DNA of 64,000 nt. Origin: Streptomyces caniscabiei. Its GTDB lineage: Bacteria; Actinomycetota; Actinomycetes; Streptomycetales; Streptomycetaceae. Every line of letters starts with the position of its first letter. Position 1 is the stretch's first letter. Of the stretch, positions 10,253 to 18,746 are shown one piece after another. The stretch lies in NCBI RefSeq assembly GCF_014930365.1, contig NZ_JABXWI010000008.1, positions 372,001 through 436,000 on the forward strand, read 5' to 3'. A program made the position numbers and the translations under genes. The notes below the pieces were generated by a model. It was not told the origin of the DNA, did not search any database, and was given only the letters and a program-made list of their open reading frames with translations.

Positions 10253-10794
10253 ACGACCCCGCGCCGTCGGACCCCAGAACCCTGGTCGCCGGCATCGGCA
10301 ACATCTTCCTCGGCGACGACGGCTTCGGCGTGGAGACCGCGCGCCGCCTCGCCGAGCGCGAACTGCCCGGCCACATCGAGGTCGTCGACATCGGCGTACG
10401 GGGGGTGCACCTCGCCTACCAGCTCCTGGACGGCTACGACACCCTGATCCTCGTCGACGCCACGGCACGCGGCGAAGCCCCCGGCACGCTGTACGTGATC
10501 GAGCACGACGACACGGCCCCGAACCCGTCGCCGGGCGCCCCCGCCCTGGACGGGCACCGGATGACCCCCGACACCGTGCTGGCGCTGCTGCACACCCTCT
10601 GCGCGGGGACCGGGGGCGCACCACCACGCCGCGTTCTGGTCGTCGGATGCGAACCGGCCTCGGTGGACGAGCGCATCGGACTCAGCCCACCGGTGTCCGC
10701 GGCCGTGCCGGAGGCCGTCCGGCTGATCGAAGAGCTGCTGCGGGACGGCGAGCCGTCCCTGGCACGGGCCTCAACCGCTGAGGCTTCGACATGA
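10249..10794 (+). CDS. Hydrogenase maturation endopeptidase (HyaD/HupD/HybD family)
   Basis: This 181-residue protein begins its conserved region with LVAGIGNIFLGDDGFGVETARRL. It contains the metal-binding Glu and Asp of the GIGNxxxxDDGxGxE signature, a second Asp at VVDIGVRG, and a His in LDGHRMTPD. These proteases bind the nickel of a loaded large subunit and cut off the C-terminal tail after the DPCxxCxxH motif. That fits the 23-residue tail of the large subunit at 5106-6890. The ATG overlaps the preceding stop as ATGA. The C-terminal extension (SLARASTAEAST) is not conserved-looking. Confidence 0.92.
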   Translation: MNDPAPSDPRTLVAGIGNIFLGDDGFGVETARRLAERELPGHIEVVDIGVRGVHLAYQLLDGYDTLILVDATARGEAPGTLYVIEHDDTAPNPSPGAPALDGHRMTPDTVLALLHTLCAGTGGAPPRRVLVVGCEPASVDERIGLSPPVSAAVPEAVRLIEELLRDGEPSLARASTAEAST

Positions 10795-10805
10795 GGAGAG
10801 ACGGG

Positions 10806-10910
10806 ATGAAGAAGATCGTCATCGGAGGAGCGGCCATGGCCGCCCTGGTAGCCGTCGCCGCCGAGGTCCTGCCGGACCTCAGGCGCTATCTGCGCATCCG
10901 ACGGATGTGA
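10806..10910 (+). CDS. 34-residue basic microprotein (DUF6893-like)
   Basis: This short gene encodes MKKIVIGGAAMAALVAVAAE and then an RRYLRIRRM tail. A hydrophobic helix is followed by a strongly basic C-terminus, so it is probably a single-pass membrane or membrane-associated peptide. GAGGAGAG at 10793-10800 precedes the ATG by five bases. I recall similar small Streptomyces proteins named DUF6893, some beside hydrogenase genes; this was not checked. It lies between the protease gene and a hairpin that precedes hypA. Such a gene is easily missed because of its size. Confidence 0.7.
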   Translation: MKKIVIGGAAMAALVAVAAEVLPDLRRYLRIRRM

Positions 10911-10934
10911 GGCACGGCCGCCGGCCCGCGTGCC
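10911..10934 (+). terminator. Hairpin just after the microprotein gene
   Basis: GGCACG (10911-10916) pairs with CGTGCC (10929-10934) around a GC-rich loop, one base after the TGA. This is a plausible factor-independent terminator or RNA-stabilising hairpin, though no U-tract follows, as is usual in Streptomyces. It would split the structural operon from hypABFCDE. Confidence 0.4.
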
Positions 10935-11056
10935 GTCCCGGTTGCGTCGAACGGCGTACCCGGCGACCCGTGACGGCGCGCCGGGCCGGGGGACCCGGAC
11001 ACGCACGCCTGTAATGAACCCCGGCGGAAGGCAGGCGGCGGAAGGATCACAGACCC

Positions 11057-11455
11057 ATGCACGAGATGTCCGTCGCACTGGCCGTCGTCGACCAGGTCGC
11101 GGAGGCCGCCGACCGGGCCGGAGACATCACGGCGGTGCGTTCGGTACGGCTCCAGGTGGGCGAACTGGCCGGGGTGGTACCCGACTCCCTCACCTTCTGC
11201 TTCGAACTGGCCTGCTCCGGAACCCTGTTGGAAGGCGCCGAGCTGATCACCGAGGCGGTGCCGGGGCGGGCCCGCTGCACTCCCTGCGCACACGAGTGGG
11301 CCGTCGGCATGCCGCCCCAACTCACCTGTCCCGCGTGCGGCGGCACACGCACCGATCTGCTGGCGGGCCGGGAGCTGAGCATCGTCGACGTGCGCTGGGA
11401 GGACGGCGGCCCCGCGCAGCCGCCCACCCGCGAACCGATCTCCGAGGAGAGCTGA
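11057..11455 (+). CDS. hypA: Hydrogenase nickel chaperone HypA
   Basis: This 132-residue protein starts MHEMSVALAVVDQV; the N-terminal Met-His binds Ni(II) in HypA proteins. A zinc site is formed by CTPC and CPAC pairs (about residues 74-98). HypA works with HypB to insert nickel after the Fe(CN)2CO group has been placed by HypC-D-E-F. The ATG at 11057 follows CGGAAGGATCACAGACCC. It is separated from HypB by three bases. The 20-residue C-terminal tail (PPTREPISEES) extends beyond the usual family end. Confidence 0.95.
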   Translation: MHEMSVALAVVDQVAEAADRAGDITAVRSVRLQVGELAGVVPDSLTFCFELACSGTLLEGAELITEAVPGRARCTPCAHEWAVGMPPQLTCPACGGTRTDLLAGRELSIVDVRWEDGGPAQPPTREPISEES

Positions 11456-11458
11456 ACC

Positions 11459-12259
11459 ATGTGCCGTGTCGCCGACCTGCGCCAGGCCGTACTCGCGAAG
11501 AACGACGCGAGCGCCCACGAACTGCGTGCCGCCCTCACCGCCCGGGGCACCGCCGTCGTCAATCTGCTGTCCAGCCCGGGCAGCGGCAAGACCGCGCTGC
11601 TGGAGCAGGAACTGCTGCGGGCCCGCGAGCGGTCCGTTCCCGTGGCGGCGCTGAGCGCCGACCTCGCCACCGAGAACGACGCCATCCGGCTGGCGCGTTC
11701 GGGTGTCCCGGTCAAACAGGTGCTCACCGACGGACTGTGCCATCTGGAGGCGGGCATGCTCGCCGGGCACCTGGACGGCTGGCTGCCCGACGACGTGCGG
11801 CTGCTGTTCGTGGAGAACGTCGGCAACCTCGTCTGCCCCGCCTCCTACGACCTGGGGGAGACGCTGCGGGTCGCCCTCGCCTCCGTGACGGAGGGCGAGG
11901 ACAAGCCGCTCAAGTACCCCACCGCCTTCGGGCTGGCCCAGCTGGTCGTGGTGACCAAGACGGACCTCGCGGAGGCCGTCGAGTTCGACGAGTTCGCGTT
12001 CCGCAAGAACCTGGAGCAGGTCAACCCCGGCGTCGAGGTGATCCTGACCTCGGCACGCCGGGGGTGGGGGGTGGGCGCCCTGCTCGACCGGGCGTTGGCC
12101 ACGGCGGAAGGCACACCCGTCCACGCGCCGGTCATGGCCCGCCAGCCTCAGCACCACGGACATGGTCACGACCACAGCCACGGTGATGAGCACTCCCACG
12201 GCCACACCCATGACCCCGCCCCGGAGGCCGCCGAAGCCATGGCCCACCCCCAGTCGTGA
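11459..12259 (+). CDS. hypB: Hydrogenase nickel-insertion GTPase HypB
   Basis: This 266-residue SIMIBI-class GTPase carries the P-loop SSPGSGKT, the switch segment ALSADLATENDAIR, a nickel/zinc-binding DGLCHLEAGML region with Cys and His, VENVGNLVCP, and the G4 motif VTKTDL. The C-terminal tail holds a His-rich cluster (about 12 His between residues 240 and 260), as in nickel-storing HypB variants whose His-rich segment is usually near the N-terminus. GTP hydrolysis drives nickel delivery with HypA. It overlaps hypF by GTGA. Confidence 0.95.
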   Translation: MCRVADLRQAVLAKNDASAHELRAALTARGTAVVNLLSSPGSGKTALLEQELLRARERSVPVAALSADLATENDAIRLARSGVPVKQVLTDGLCHLEAGMLAGHLDGWLPDDVRLLFVENVGNLVCPASYDLGETLRVALASVTEGEDKPLKYPTAFGLAQLVVVTKTDLAEAVEFDEFAFRKNLEQVNPGVEVILTSARRGWGVGALLDRALATAEGTPVHAPVMARQPQHHGHGHDHSHGDEHSHGHTHDPAPEAAEAMAHPQS

Positions 12260-14646
12260 GCGCTCCGCAGGCCCCGGCCGCCGTCACCGAGGACACCCGG
12301 CTGCGCCGCCGAGTCACCGTCCGGGGAGTCGTCCAGGGCGTGGGCTTCCGGCCCTACCTGTACGGCCTCGCCACCGAACTCGCCCTGGCCGGACATGTGA
12401 CCAACACTCCGGAGGGTGTGATCGTCGAGGTCGAGGGCACCGCCTCGGCCGTGACCCGCTTCTGCGACCGGATCGCCGCGCAGGCGCCCCCGCTGGCCCG
12501 CGTCGACTCCGTCGACCACCGGGAGCTGCCTCCCGTCGGCGGGACGACCTTCACCATCCTCGCCTCCCACTCCGGCGGCCCGGCCCGCACCCTGATCTCC
12601 CCGGACACCGCCACCTGCGCCGACTGCCTCGCCGAACTGGCCGACCCCACCGACCGCCGGTACCGCCACCCGTTCGTCAACTGCACCCACTGCGGCCCGC
12701 GTTTCACCATCGTCACCGGGGTGCCCTACGACCGGGCCCACACCACCATGGCCGGCTTCGCGATGTGCCTCGACTGTGCCCGCGAGTACGGTGATCCGGC
12801 CGACCGGCGCTTCCACGCGCAGCCGGTCGCCTGCCCGGCGTGCGGGCCCCGGCTGCGGCTGCTTCTCGCCGACGAGTCCGGAACGAGGAGCGCCGACGGG
12901 GCGGACCCGGTCGTCGAGGCGCGCACCCTGCTGGCCCGCGGCGCCGTCGTCGCAGTGAAGGGCCTCGGCGGCTACCACCTGGCCTGCGACGCCACGAACC
13001 AGGCCGCCGTCGACCTGCTGCGACGCCGCAAGGCGCGCGGGGACAAGCCGTTCGCCGTCATGGCCCGGACGACGGACGACATCCGCCACCTCGTGCGCGT
13101 GGGCCCCGAGGAGCAGAACCTGCTGGAGAGCCGGGCCAGGCCGGTCGTCCTGATGAGACGGCGACCGCGGCCGGCGCACGCCGCCGACGGCGTACGGCCC
13201 GCCGAAGCCGTCGCGCCCGGCAGCCCCGATCTCGGCGTGATGCTGCCCTACACCCCCCTGCACCATCTGCTGCTCGGCCTGCCCGGCGACGCGGACGGCC
13301 CTCGGCTGCTCGTCATGACCAGCGGCAACCTTTCCGGGGAACCGATCGTCACGGACGACACCGAGGCACGGGAGCGGCTCGCGCAGCTGGCCGACGCCTG
13401 GCTCACCCACGACCGGCCGATCCACGTCCCGTGCGACGACTCCGTGGTCCGGGTCTGCGACGGGGAGCCCCTGGTGCTGCGCCGCTCCCGTGGCTACGCG
13501 CCGCTGCCGCTCACCCTCCCGCTGCCCGTGCGGCCGGCCCTCGCCGTCGGTGGCGACCTGAAGAACACCTTCTGCCTGGGATCGGGCCGCCACGCCTGGC
13601 TGTCGGCGCACATCGGCGACATGGACGACCTCGGCACCCAGCGGGCCTTCGCGCACGCGACGGCACAACTGGAGTCCCTCACCGGGGTGCGGCCCGAGAC
13701 CCTGGTGTCCGACCGTCACCCCGGCTACCGCTCCGCCCGGTGGGCCGACCGCGAGGCGGCACGGCGGCCCGTCGTACGCGTCCAGCACCATCACGCGCAC
13801 ATCGCCGCGGCCATGGCCGAGCACGGGCTCGACGGCACCCGGCAGGTCATCGGCGTCGCCTTCGACGGCACGGGCCACGGTGACGACGGCGCCGTGTGGG
13901 GCGGGGAGTTCCTGCTCGCCGACTACGACCGGTTCACCAGGTTCGGGCACCTCGCCTACGTTCCGCTGCCCGGCGGCGACGCGGCCGTGCGGCGGCCGTA
14001 CCGCATGGCCCTGGCCCATCTGCGGGCGGCCGGGATCGGCTGGGCCGACGACCTCGCCTGCACGGCGGCCTGTCCGCCCGACGAACTACCGCTGCTGGCA
14101 CGGCAGTTGGAACGGAACCTCAACTGTGTGCCCACGTCCAGCATGGGCCGCCTCTTCGACGCCGTGTCCTCCCTCGCCGGGGTCTGCCACCGGGCCGGCT
14201 ACGAGGCGCAGGCCGCCGTCGAGTGGGAGGCCGCGGCCCTGCGCGCACCGGCCGGGGACACCGAGGCGTACGCCTTCGCCCTCCACGACCCCGAGGGCGG
14301 CGAGGGCGGTGCCGTCCGGGCCGACCCGGCGCCCGTGCTCGCGGCGATCGTCGACGACCTGCGCGCGGGCGTCGCACCGGCGCTGGTCGCGGCCCGCTTC
14401 CACCGGGGTGTGGCCGCTCTGGTGCACGGCATGTGCCTGCGGGCGCGGGAGCGGCACGGCCTCGACACGGTCGTCCTCACGGGAGGCGTGTTCGCCAACA
14501 CCCTGCTCTCGTCGGCCTGTTCATGCGCCCTGCGCGGGGACGGCTTCACGGTCCTGCGGCACCACCTGGTCCCGCCGGGCGACGGCGGTCTGGCACTGGG
14601 CCAGCTGATGGTGGCCGCCCGGACCGATTCCACCCCCACCGACTGA
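12256..14646 (+). CDS. hypF: Carbamoyltransferase HypF (cyanide ligand synthesis)
   Basis: This 796-residue protein has the full HypF order. An acylphosphatase domain comes first (VRGVVQGVGFRPY, about 18-105), then two zinc-finger-like segments (CADCLAEL with CTHCGPRF, and CLDCAREY with CPACGPRL, about 118-195). Next come a YrdC-like domain (about 210-400, VKGLGGYHLACDA) and a Kae1-like carbamoyltransferase domain (about 420-790, VQHHHAHIAAAMAEHG and TGGVFANTLL). It converts carbamoyl phosphate to a thiocarbamate on the C-terminal Cys of HypE. The GTG start overlaps hypB. Confidence 0.95.
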   Translation: MSAPQAPAAVTEDTRLRRRVTVRGVVQGVGFRPYLYGLATELALAGHVTNTPEGVIVEVEGTASAVTRFCDRIAAQAPPLARVDSVDHRELPPVGGTTFTILASHSGGPARTLISPDTATCADCLAELADPTDRRYRHPFVNCTHCGPRFTIVTGVPYDRAHTTMAGFAMCLDCAREYGDPADRRFHAQPVACPACGPRLRLLLADESGTRSADGADPVVEARTLLARGAVVAVKGLGGYHLACDATNQAAVDLLRRRKARGDKPFAVMARTTDDIRHLVRVGPEEQNLLESRARPVVLMRRRPRPAHAADGVRPAEAVAPGSPDLGVMLPYTPLHHLLLGLPGDADGPRLLVMTSGNLSGEPIVTDDTEARERLAQLADAWLTHDRPIHVPCDDSVVRVCDGEPLVLRRSRGYAPLPLTLPLPVRPALAVGGDLKNTFCLGSGRHAWLSAHIGDMDDLGTQRAFAHATAQLESLTGVRPETLVSDRHPGYRSARWADREAARRPVVRVQHHHAHIAAAMAEHGLDGTRQVIGVAFDGTGHGDDGAVWGGEFLLADYDRFTRFGHLAYVPLPGGDAAVRRPYRMALAHLRAAGIGWADDLACTAACPPDELPLLARQLERNLNCVPTSSMGRLFDAVSSLAGVCHRAGYEAQAAVEWEAAALRAPAGDTEAYAFALHDPEGGEGGAVRADPAPVLAAIVDDLRAGVAPALVAARFHRGVAALVHGMCLRARERHGLDTVVLTGGVFANTLLSSACSCALRGDGFTVLRHHLVPPGDGGLALGQLMVAARTDSTPTD

Positions 14647-14677
14647 AGCACACGCGACCCACAGCGAGGAGAGGCTC

Positions 14678-15043
14678 ATGTGCCTGGCGGTACCCGGCAG
14701 AGTGCTGGACATCGAGGAACGGGACGGCACCCGGATGGCCACCGTCGACTTCGGCGGAGTGGTCAAGGAGGTGTGCCTGGAGTACCTGCCCGACCTGCGG
14801 GTCGGCGAGTACGCCATCGTCCACGTCGGGTTCGCCCTGCAACGGCTGGACGAGGAGTCGGCCCGCCAGACCCTGGAACTCTTCGCCGAACTCGGCATGT
14901 TGCAGGAGGAGTTCGGCGACGCCTGGGAGATGGCGGCGGCGGAGGCGGGCGTGGAACCGGTGGCGGAGGCGCCGCTGGCGGAGGTGCCGGTGGCGGGAGC
15001 CCCGGTGGCAGAGGTGTCGGCGGAAGAGGTGCGCAACCGGTGA
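14678..15043 (+). CDS. hypC: Hydrogenase assembly chaperone HypC
   Basis: This 121-residue protein begins MCLAVPGRVLDIEE; the Cys after the initiator Met is the essential HypC residue that holds the Fe(CN)2CO intermediate with HypD. GGAGAGG lies 7 bases upstream of the ATG. The core ends near residue 85 (LELFAELGMLQEEFGD). The last 30 residues are an Ala-Pro-Val-Glu repeat-like extension (PVAEAPLAEVPVAGAPVAEV) not needed for the core fold. It overlaps hypD by GTGA, so HypC and HypD are made together, consistent with their complex. Confidence 0.95.
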   Translation: MCLAVPGRVLDIEERDGTRMATVDFGGVVKEVCLEYLPDLRVGEYAIVHVGFALQRLDEESARQTLELFAELGMLQEEFGDAWEMAAAEAGVEPVAEAPLAEVPVAGAPVAEVSAEEVRNR

Positions 15044-16167
15044 AGTACATCGACGAGTTCCAGGACCCGGAGCTGGCGCGGCGGCTCCTCGACGACATCC
15101 GTGCCACGGTCACCAGGCCGTGGGCCCTGATGGAGGTGTGCGGAGGACAGACGCACAGCATCATCCGGCACGGTATCGATCAACTCCTCCCTGACGAGCT
15201 GGAGTTGATCCACGGACCCGGCTGTCCTGTGTGCGTCACCCCGCTGGAGGTCATCGACAAGGCGCTGGAGATCGCCTCACGACCGGAGGTGATCTTCTGC
15301 TCCTTCGGCGACATGCTCCGGGTGCCGGGCACCGGCCGGGACCTGTTCCAGGTCCGGGGGGAGGGCGGCGACGTACGGGTCGTGTACTCGCCGCTCGACG
15401 CGCTGCGCATCGCCCAGCGGAACCCGGACCGCGAGGTGGTGTTCTTCGGTATCGGCTTCGAGACCACCGCGCCGCCCAACGCCATGACGGTCCATCAGGC
15501 CCGCAAGCTGGGCATCGGGAACTTCAGCATGCTGGTGTCCCACGTCCGCGTACCTCCCGCCATCGAGGCGATCATGTCCTCGCCGAGCTGCCGGGTGCAG
15601 GGCTTCCTCGCCGCCGGGCACGTCTGCAGCGTGATGGGGGTGGAGGAGTACCCGGAACTCGCCGAGCGCTTCCGCGTCCCCATCGTCGTGACGGGCTTCG
15701 AGCCGCTGGACATCCTCGAAGGCGTACGCCAGGCCGTGCGCCAGCTGGAACGCGGCGAGCACACCGTCGACAACGCCTACGCCCGAGCCGTCCGCCCGGA
15801 GGGCAACCAGGCCGCCCGGGCCATGCTGGAGGACGTCTTCGAGGTCACCGACCGGGCCTGGCGCGGGATCGGGGTGATCCCCGACAGCGGTTGGCGGCTG
15901 GCGCCCGCGTACCGCGACCACGACGCCGAGCACCGCTTCGCGGTCGGCGGGATCCGGACGGTCGAGCCCGCCGAGTGCCGCAGCGGAGAAGTCCTCCAGG
16001 GCCTGCTCAAGCCGCACGAATGCGAGGCCTTCGGCACGCTGTGCACACCGCGCACACCCCTGGGGGCCACGATGGTCTCCAGCGAGGGGGCCTGCGCCGC
16101 GTACTACCTCTACCGGCGGCTGGACATGCCCGCCGCCAAGGCCCGGGAGGCGAGCCCCGTTGTCTGA
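15040..16167 (+). CDS. hypD: Hydrogenase Fe-S assembly protein HypD
   Basis: This 375-residue protein is the scaffold on which Fe(CN)2CO is built. It shows the conserved family motifs MEVCGGQTHSI, HGPGCPVCVTP, GFETTAP, AAGHVC and TGFEPLDIL. The C-terminal Cys residues (PAECRS, HECEAFGTLCTP) ligate the [4Fe-4S] cluster. The GTG start at 15040 overlaps the hypC stop. A TTG start for hypE lies eight bases before its stop. Length is normal for the family. Confidence 0.95.
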   Translation: MKYIDEFQDPELARRLLDDIRATVTRPWALMEVCGGQTHSIIRHGIDQLLPDELELIHGPGCPVCVTPLEVIDKALEIASRPEVIFCSFGDMLRVPGTGRDLFQVRGEGGDVRVVYSPLDALRIAQRNPDREVVFFGIGFETTAPPNAMTVHQARKLGIGNFSMLVSHVRVPPAIEAIMSSPSCRVQGFLAAGHVCSVMGVEEYPELAERFRVPIVVTGFEPLDILEGVRQAVRQLERGEHTVDNAYARAVRPEGNQAARAMLEDVFEVTDRAWRGIGVIPDSGWRLAPAYRDHDAEHRFAVGGIRTVEPAECRSGEVLQGLLKPHECEAFGTLCTPRTPLGATMVSSEGACAAYYLYRRLDMPAAKAREASPVV

Positions 16168-17245
16168 CACCACCACCGATCTCCCCGCCCCCACCCCCCT
16201 GGACATCGAGGCGTGGACGTGCCCGGCCCCCGTCCGTGACAGGCCCCGCGTCGTCATGGGGCACGGCGGCGGGGGAGCCCTCTCCGCCGAACTCGTCGAG
16301 CAGATCTTCGCACCGGCCTACGGCGGCGATGTGCTCGCCCAGATGGGTGACGCGGCCGTTCTCGCGCTGGGCGGGGCCCGGCTGGCGTTCTCCACCGACT
16401 CCTATGTGGTGCGGCCGCTGTTCTTCCCCGGCGGCAGCATCGGCGACCTCGCGGTGAACGGCACCGTCAACGACCTCGCCATGCGCGGCGCCCGCGCCGC
16501 CTACCTCTCCTGCGGGTTCATCCTGGAGGAGGGCGTGGAGCTGGACGTGGTCGGCCGGGTCGCCCGGGCGCTGGGCGAGGCCGCCCGCACCGCCGGGGTG
16601 GAGGTGGCCACCGGCGACACCAAGGTGGTGGAGGCCGGCCACGGCGACGGGGTCTACGTCAACACGGCCGGCATCGGTCTCGTACCGGCCGGCGTCGATC
16701 TGCGGCCCCAGCGGGTCGTCCCCGGTGACGTCGTGATCGTCAGTGGCGCCATCGGCGTCCACGGGGTGGCGATCATGAGCGTGCGGGAAGGGCTGGAGTT
16801 CGGCGTGGAGATCAAGAGCGACTGCGCGGCCCTCGGCGGTCTGGTCGACGCGATGCTCGCCGTCACCCCTGATCTGCACGTCCTGCGCGATCCCACCCGG
16901 GGCGGTCTGGCGGCGGCGCTCAACGAGATCGCGGCGGCCTCGGGGACCGGGGTCGTCATCACGGAACGCGACGTCCCGGTCCCGCCGGCCGTGGCCAACG
17001 CCTGCGCCATTCTCGGACTGGACCCCATGTACATCGCCAACGAGGGGAAGCTCGTCGCCTTCGTACCGCGCGAGCGCGCCGACGCCGTCCTCGAAGCCAT
17101 GCGGGCCCACCCGCTGGGCGCGGGATCCATGATCATCGGTGAGGTCGTCGAGGGGCATCCCGGCATGGTCGTGGCCCGCACCGGGCTGGGCGGAACGCGG
17201 GTGGTCGATCTGCCGATCGGGGAGCAGTTGCCGCGCATCTGCTGA
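16160..17245 (+). CDS. hypE: Hydrogenase cyanide-ligand protein HypE
   Basis: This 361-residue PurM/AIR-synthetase-like protein ends in PRIC, the C-terminal Cys that HypF carbamoylates and HypE dehydrates to thiocyanate using ATP. Family motifs include MGHGGGGALSAELVEQIF, FSTDSYVV, GTVNDLAM and DPTRGGLA. It starts with TTG at 16160, inside the end of hypD; the overlap of eight bases suggests coupled translation. The first 30 residues are a non-conserved extension. It closes the island and is followed by a hairpin. Confidence 0.95.
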   Translation: MSDTTTDLPAPTPLDIEAWTCPAPVRDRPRVVMGHGGGGALSAELVEQIFAPAYGGDVLAQMGDAAVLALGGARLAFSTDSYVVRPLFFPGGSIGDLAVNGTVNDLAMRGARAAYLSCGFILEEGVELDVVGRVARALGEAARTAGVEVATGDTKVVEAGHGDGVYVNTAGIGLVPAGVDLRPQRVVPGDVVIVSGAIGVHGVAIMSVREGLEFGVEIKSDCAALGGLVDAMLAVTPDLHVLRDPTRGGLAAALNEIAAASGTGVVITERDVPVPPAVANACAILGLDPMYIANEGKLVAFVPRERADAVLEAMRAHPLGAGSMIIGEVVEGHPGMVVARTGLGGTRVVDLPIGEQLPRIC

Positions 17246-17265
17246 TGCGCGGCCACGCGTCGCCG

Positions 17266-17286
17266 GACGGGGCCGCCGACCCCGTC
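17266..17286. terminator. Bidirectional hairpin between hypE and a convergent gene
   Basis: GACGGGG (17266-17272) pairs perfectly with CCCCGTC (17280-17286) across a 7-base loop. It lies between the hypE stop and the convergent minus-strand gene whose stop it overlaps. It is likely to terminate transcription from both sides. Confidence 0.55.
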
Positions 17287-17668
17287 AGGTCCCAGGAGGC
17301 TCGTCCTGCGGGTCCTGCGGGTCCACACCGGTCACGGCGTCGGCGTCCTTGGTGCCGCTGGGGCGCTGGGAACGTCCCCTGCGGCCGGTGTCCCGGCGGC
17401 CCTTCTCGTCCGCGTCGCCGTACTCCTCGCCGCGTGTCCCCTCGCTCTTCGCCCTGTCACCGGGGACGGACCTGGTCTCCTGCGCGGACTTCTTCCGGCC
17501 CGGGCCCGGTTCGCCGGCGTGCTCGGCACGGAAGGAGCGCGGGGCGCTCGGGTTGTCCTGCTGACGGGTCTCGTCCACATCGGGCGACCAGCCGTGCTGC
17601 TCGGTGCCCCGGTGCCGGCTGGGGCCCTTGCCGTGCGGCGGCTCGGACGAACGTGGTTTCTTCGACAT
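17285..17668 (-). CDS. Small hydrophilic, probably disordered protein
   Basis: This 127-residue protein begins MSKKPRSSEPPHGKGPSRHR and consists mainly of charged and small residues (Arg, Glu, Asp, Gly, Pro, Ser). There is no hydrophobic segment, cysteine or recognisable domain. The start at 17668 is preferred to an in-frame ATG 42 bases further upstream because the MSKKP opening is typical of such proteins. Streptomyces often encode similar stress-related or nucleic-acid-binding disordered proteins; no function can be assigned here. Confidence 0.6.
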   Translation of the reverse strand: MSKKPRSSEPPHGKGPSRHRGTEQHGWSPDVDETRQQDNPSAPRSFRAEHAGEPGPGRKKSAQETRSVPGDRAKSEGTRGEEYGDADEKGRRDTGRRGRSQRPSGTKDADAVTGVDPQDPQDEPPGT

Positions 17669-17773
17669 GGTCCGACCTGTCTGTTCGTGGGCGGTGGGGG
17701 CGGCGCTCATATGTCGCTGCGATGGGTAAATTATCCCTCCTTGTCATGGTTCGGGCGCGGTGAGCGTGCTCGC

Positions 17774-18481
17774 TCAGGGGGTGAAGACCTCGTCGAGGCG
17801 GTCGATGGCCCCGTTGTCGCCGAGGTGGTAGGTGAAGACGAGTCCGGAGTCCGGATGGGCCTCGATCCAGTCCAGGAACTCCTGCACGCCGATGGGCTGG
17901 TTCGTCGTGCTCTGAACGACGGGGTCGGTCACGGTGATGGCCGCGGCCTGGTCCATCGGGATGTACGTCTCCTTGCCGACCGTCTCGAAGGGGGCGCCGT
18001 CCGAGTCTGGGGTGCCGCATCCCCAGTTGCCGTGCTTGACGATCAGGCTCAGGGATCCGCCTTCGGGCGTGTAGCGGTAGACCGCGATCTCGTCGGGGGA
18101 GATGGGCATCTTGTGGTCGCAGCCGTCATCGACGCCACCGCCACCGCCGCTGCTGCCGCCGCCCGAGGCCGTGGAGCCCGTCGCGTCGGCGGCGGGCGGC
18201 TTCGAGGCGTCCGGGTCGGCCCCGGACTTCCCGGTGCCGGCGTCCGGGGTCGCGGACGCCTTCGCGTCAGGTGTCCCGGCCGTACCCCCGCTCTTTCCGC
18301 CGGCCTTGTCCTGGGTCCCGCCCGTCGCCGTCGCGCTCGCCTTCGCGTCCCCGTCGGCGGCCTCCGCACCGCCGTCCCCCGAGCAGCCGGTCAGACTCAG
18401 CGCCCCCGCGGCGCAGACGCTCAGCACGATCGCCCTGACGGTGCCGGGTCTGCGGCGGGTCTTCCTCGGTGTCACGTTCAT
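17774..18481 (-). CDS. Lipoprotein with disordered linker and unknown C-terminal domain
   Basis: This 235-residue protein starts MNVTPRKTRRRPGTVRAIVL. It has a lipoprotein signal with a lipobox at SLTGC (Cys about 31). A long Ala/Gly/Ser/Asp-rich linker (about 35-120) leads to a globular C-terminal domain (about 122-235) with two cysteines, GCDH and WGCGTP, that could form a disulfide. GAGGGGGACGC lies before the ATG. The stop overlaps a small stem (TGAGCG/CGCTCA, 17761-17776). No known family is recognised. Confidence 0.7.
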   Translation of the reverse strand: MNVTPRKTRRRPGTVRAIVLSVCAAGALSLTGCSGDGGAEAADGDAKASATATGGTQDKAGGKSGGTAGTPDAKASATPDAGTGKSGADPDASKPPAADATGSTASGGGSSGGGGGVDDGCDHKMPISPDEIAVYRYTPEGGSLSLIVKHGNWGCGTPDSDGAPFETVGKETYIPMDQAAAITVTDPVVQSTTNQPIGVQEFLDWIEAHPDSGLVFTYHLGDNGAIDRLDEVFTP

Positions 18482-18746
18482 GGCGCGTCCCCCTCCTGCT
18501 TGTTCGCGATCTCCGTGAGCCCCGTCGGCTCGGGAGAAAGGGACGATTTTCGGCCGTAGGCAGTTGCACGTCCTGGCCGAATTCTGCATGCCGGCTCCGG
18601 TGCCCTCACCGGCGGGGCACCGGGCACGCCGTCACCCTCACCGCACGCCGAGGGCAGTGACGTCGGGGGCACCACGTCGTCCTGTGGGCGGGAACGTCGG
18701 CGGGGCCGGATCGCGTCTCCGTGCGATCCGGCCCCGCCCCGTCACC

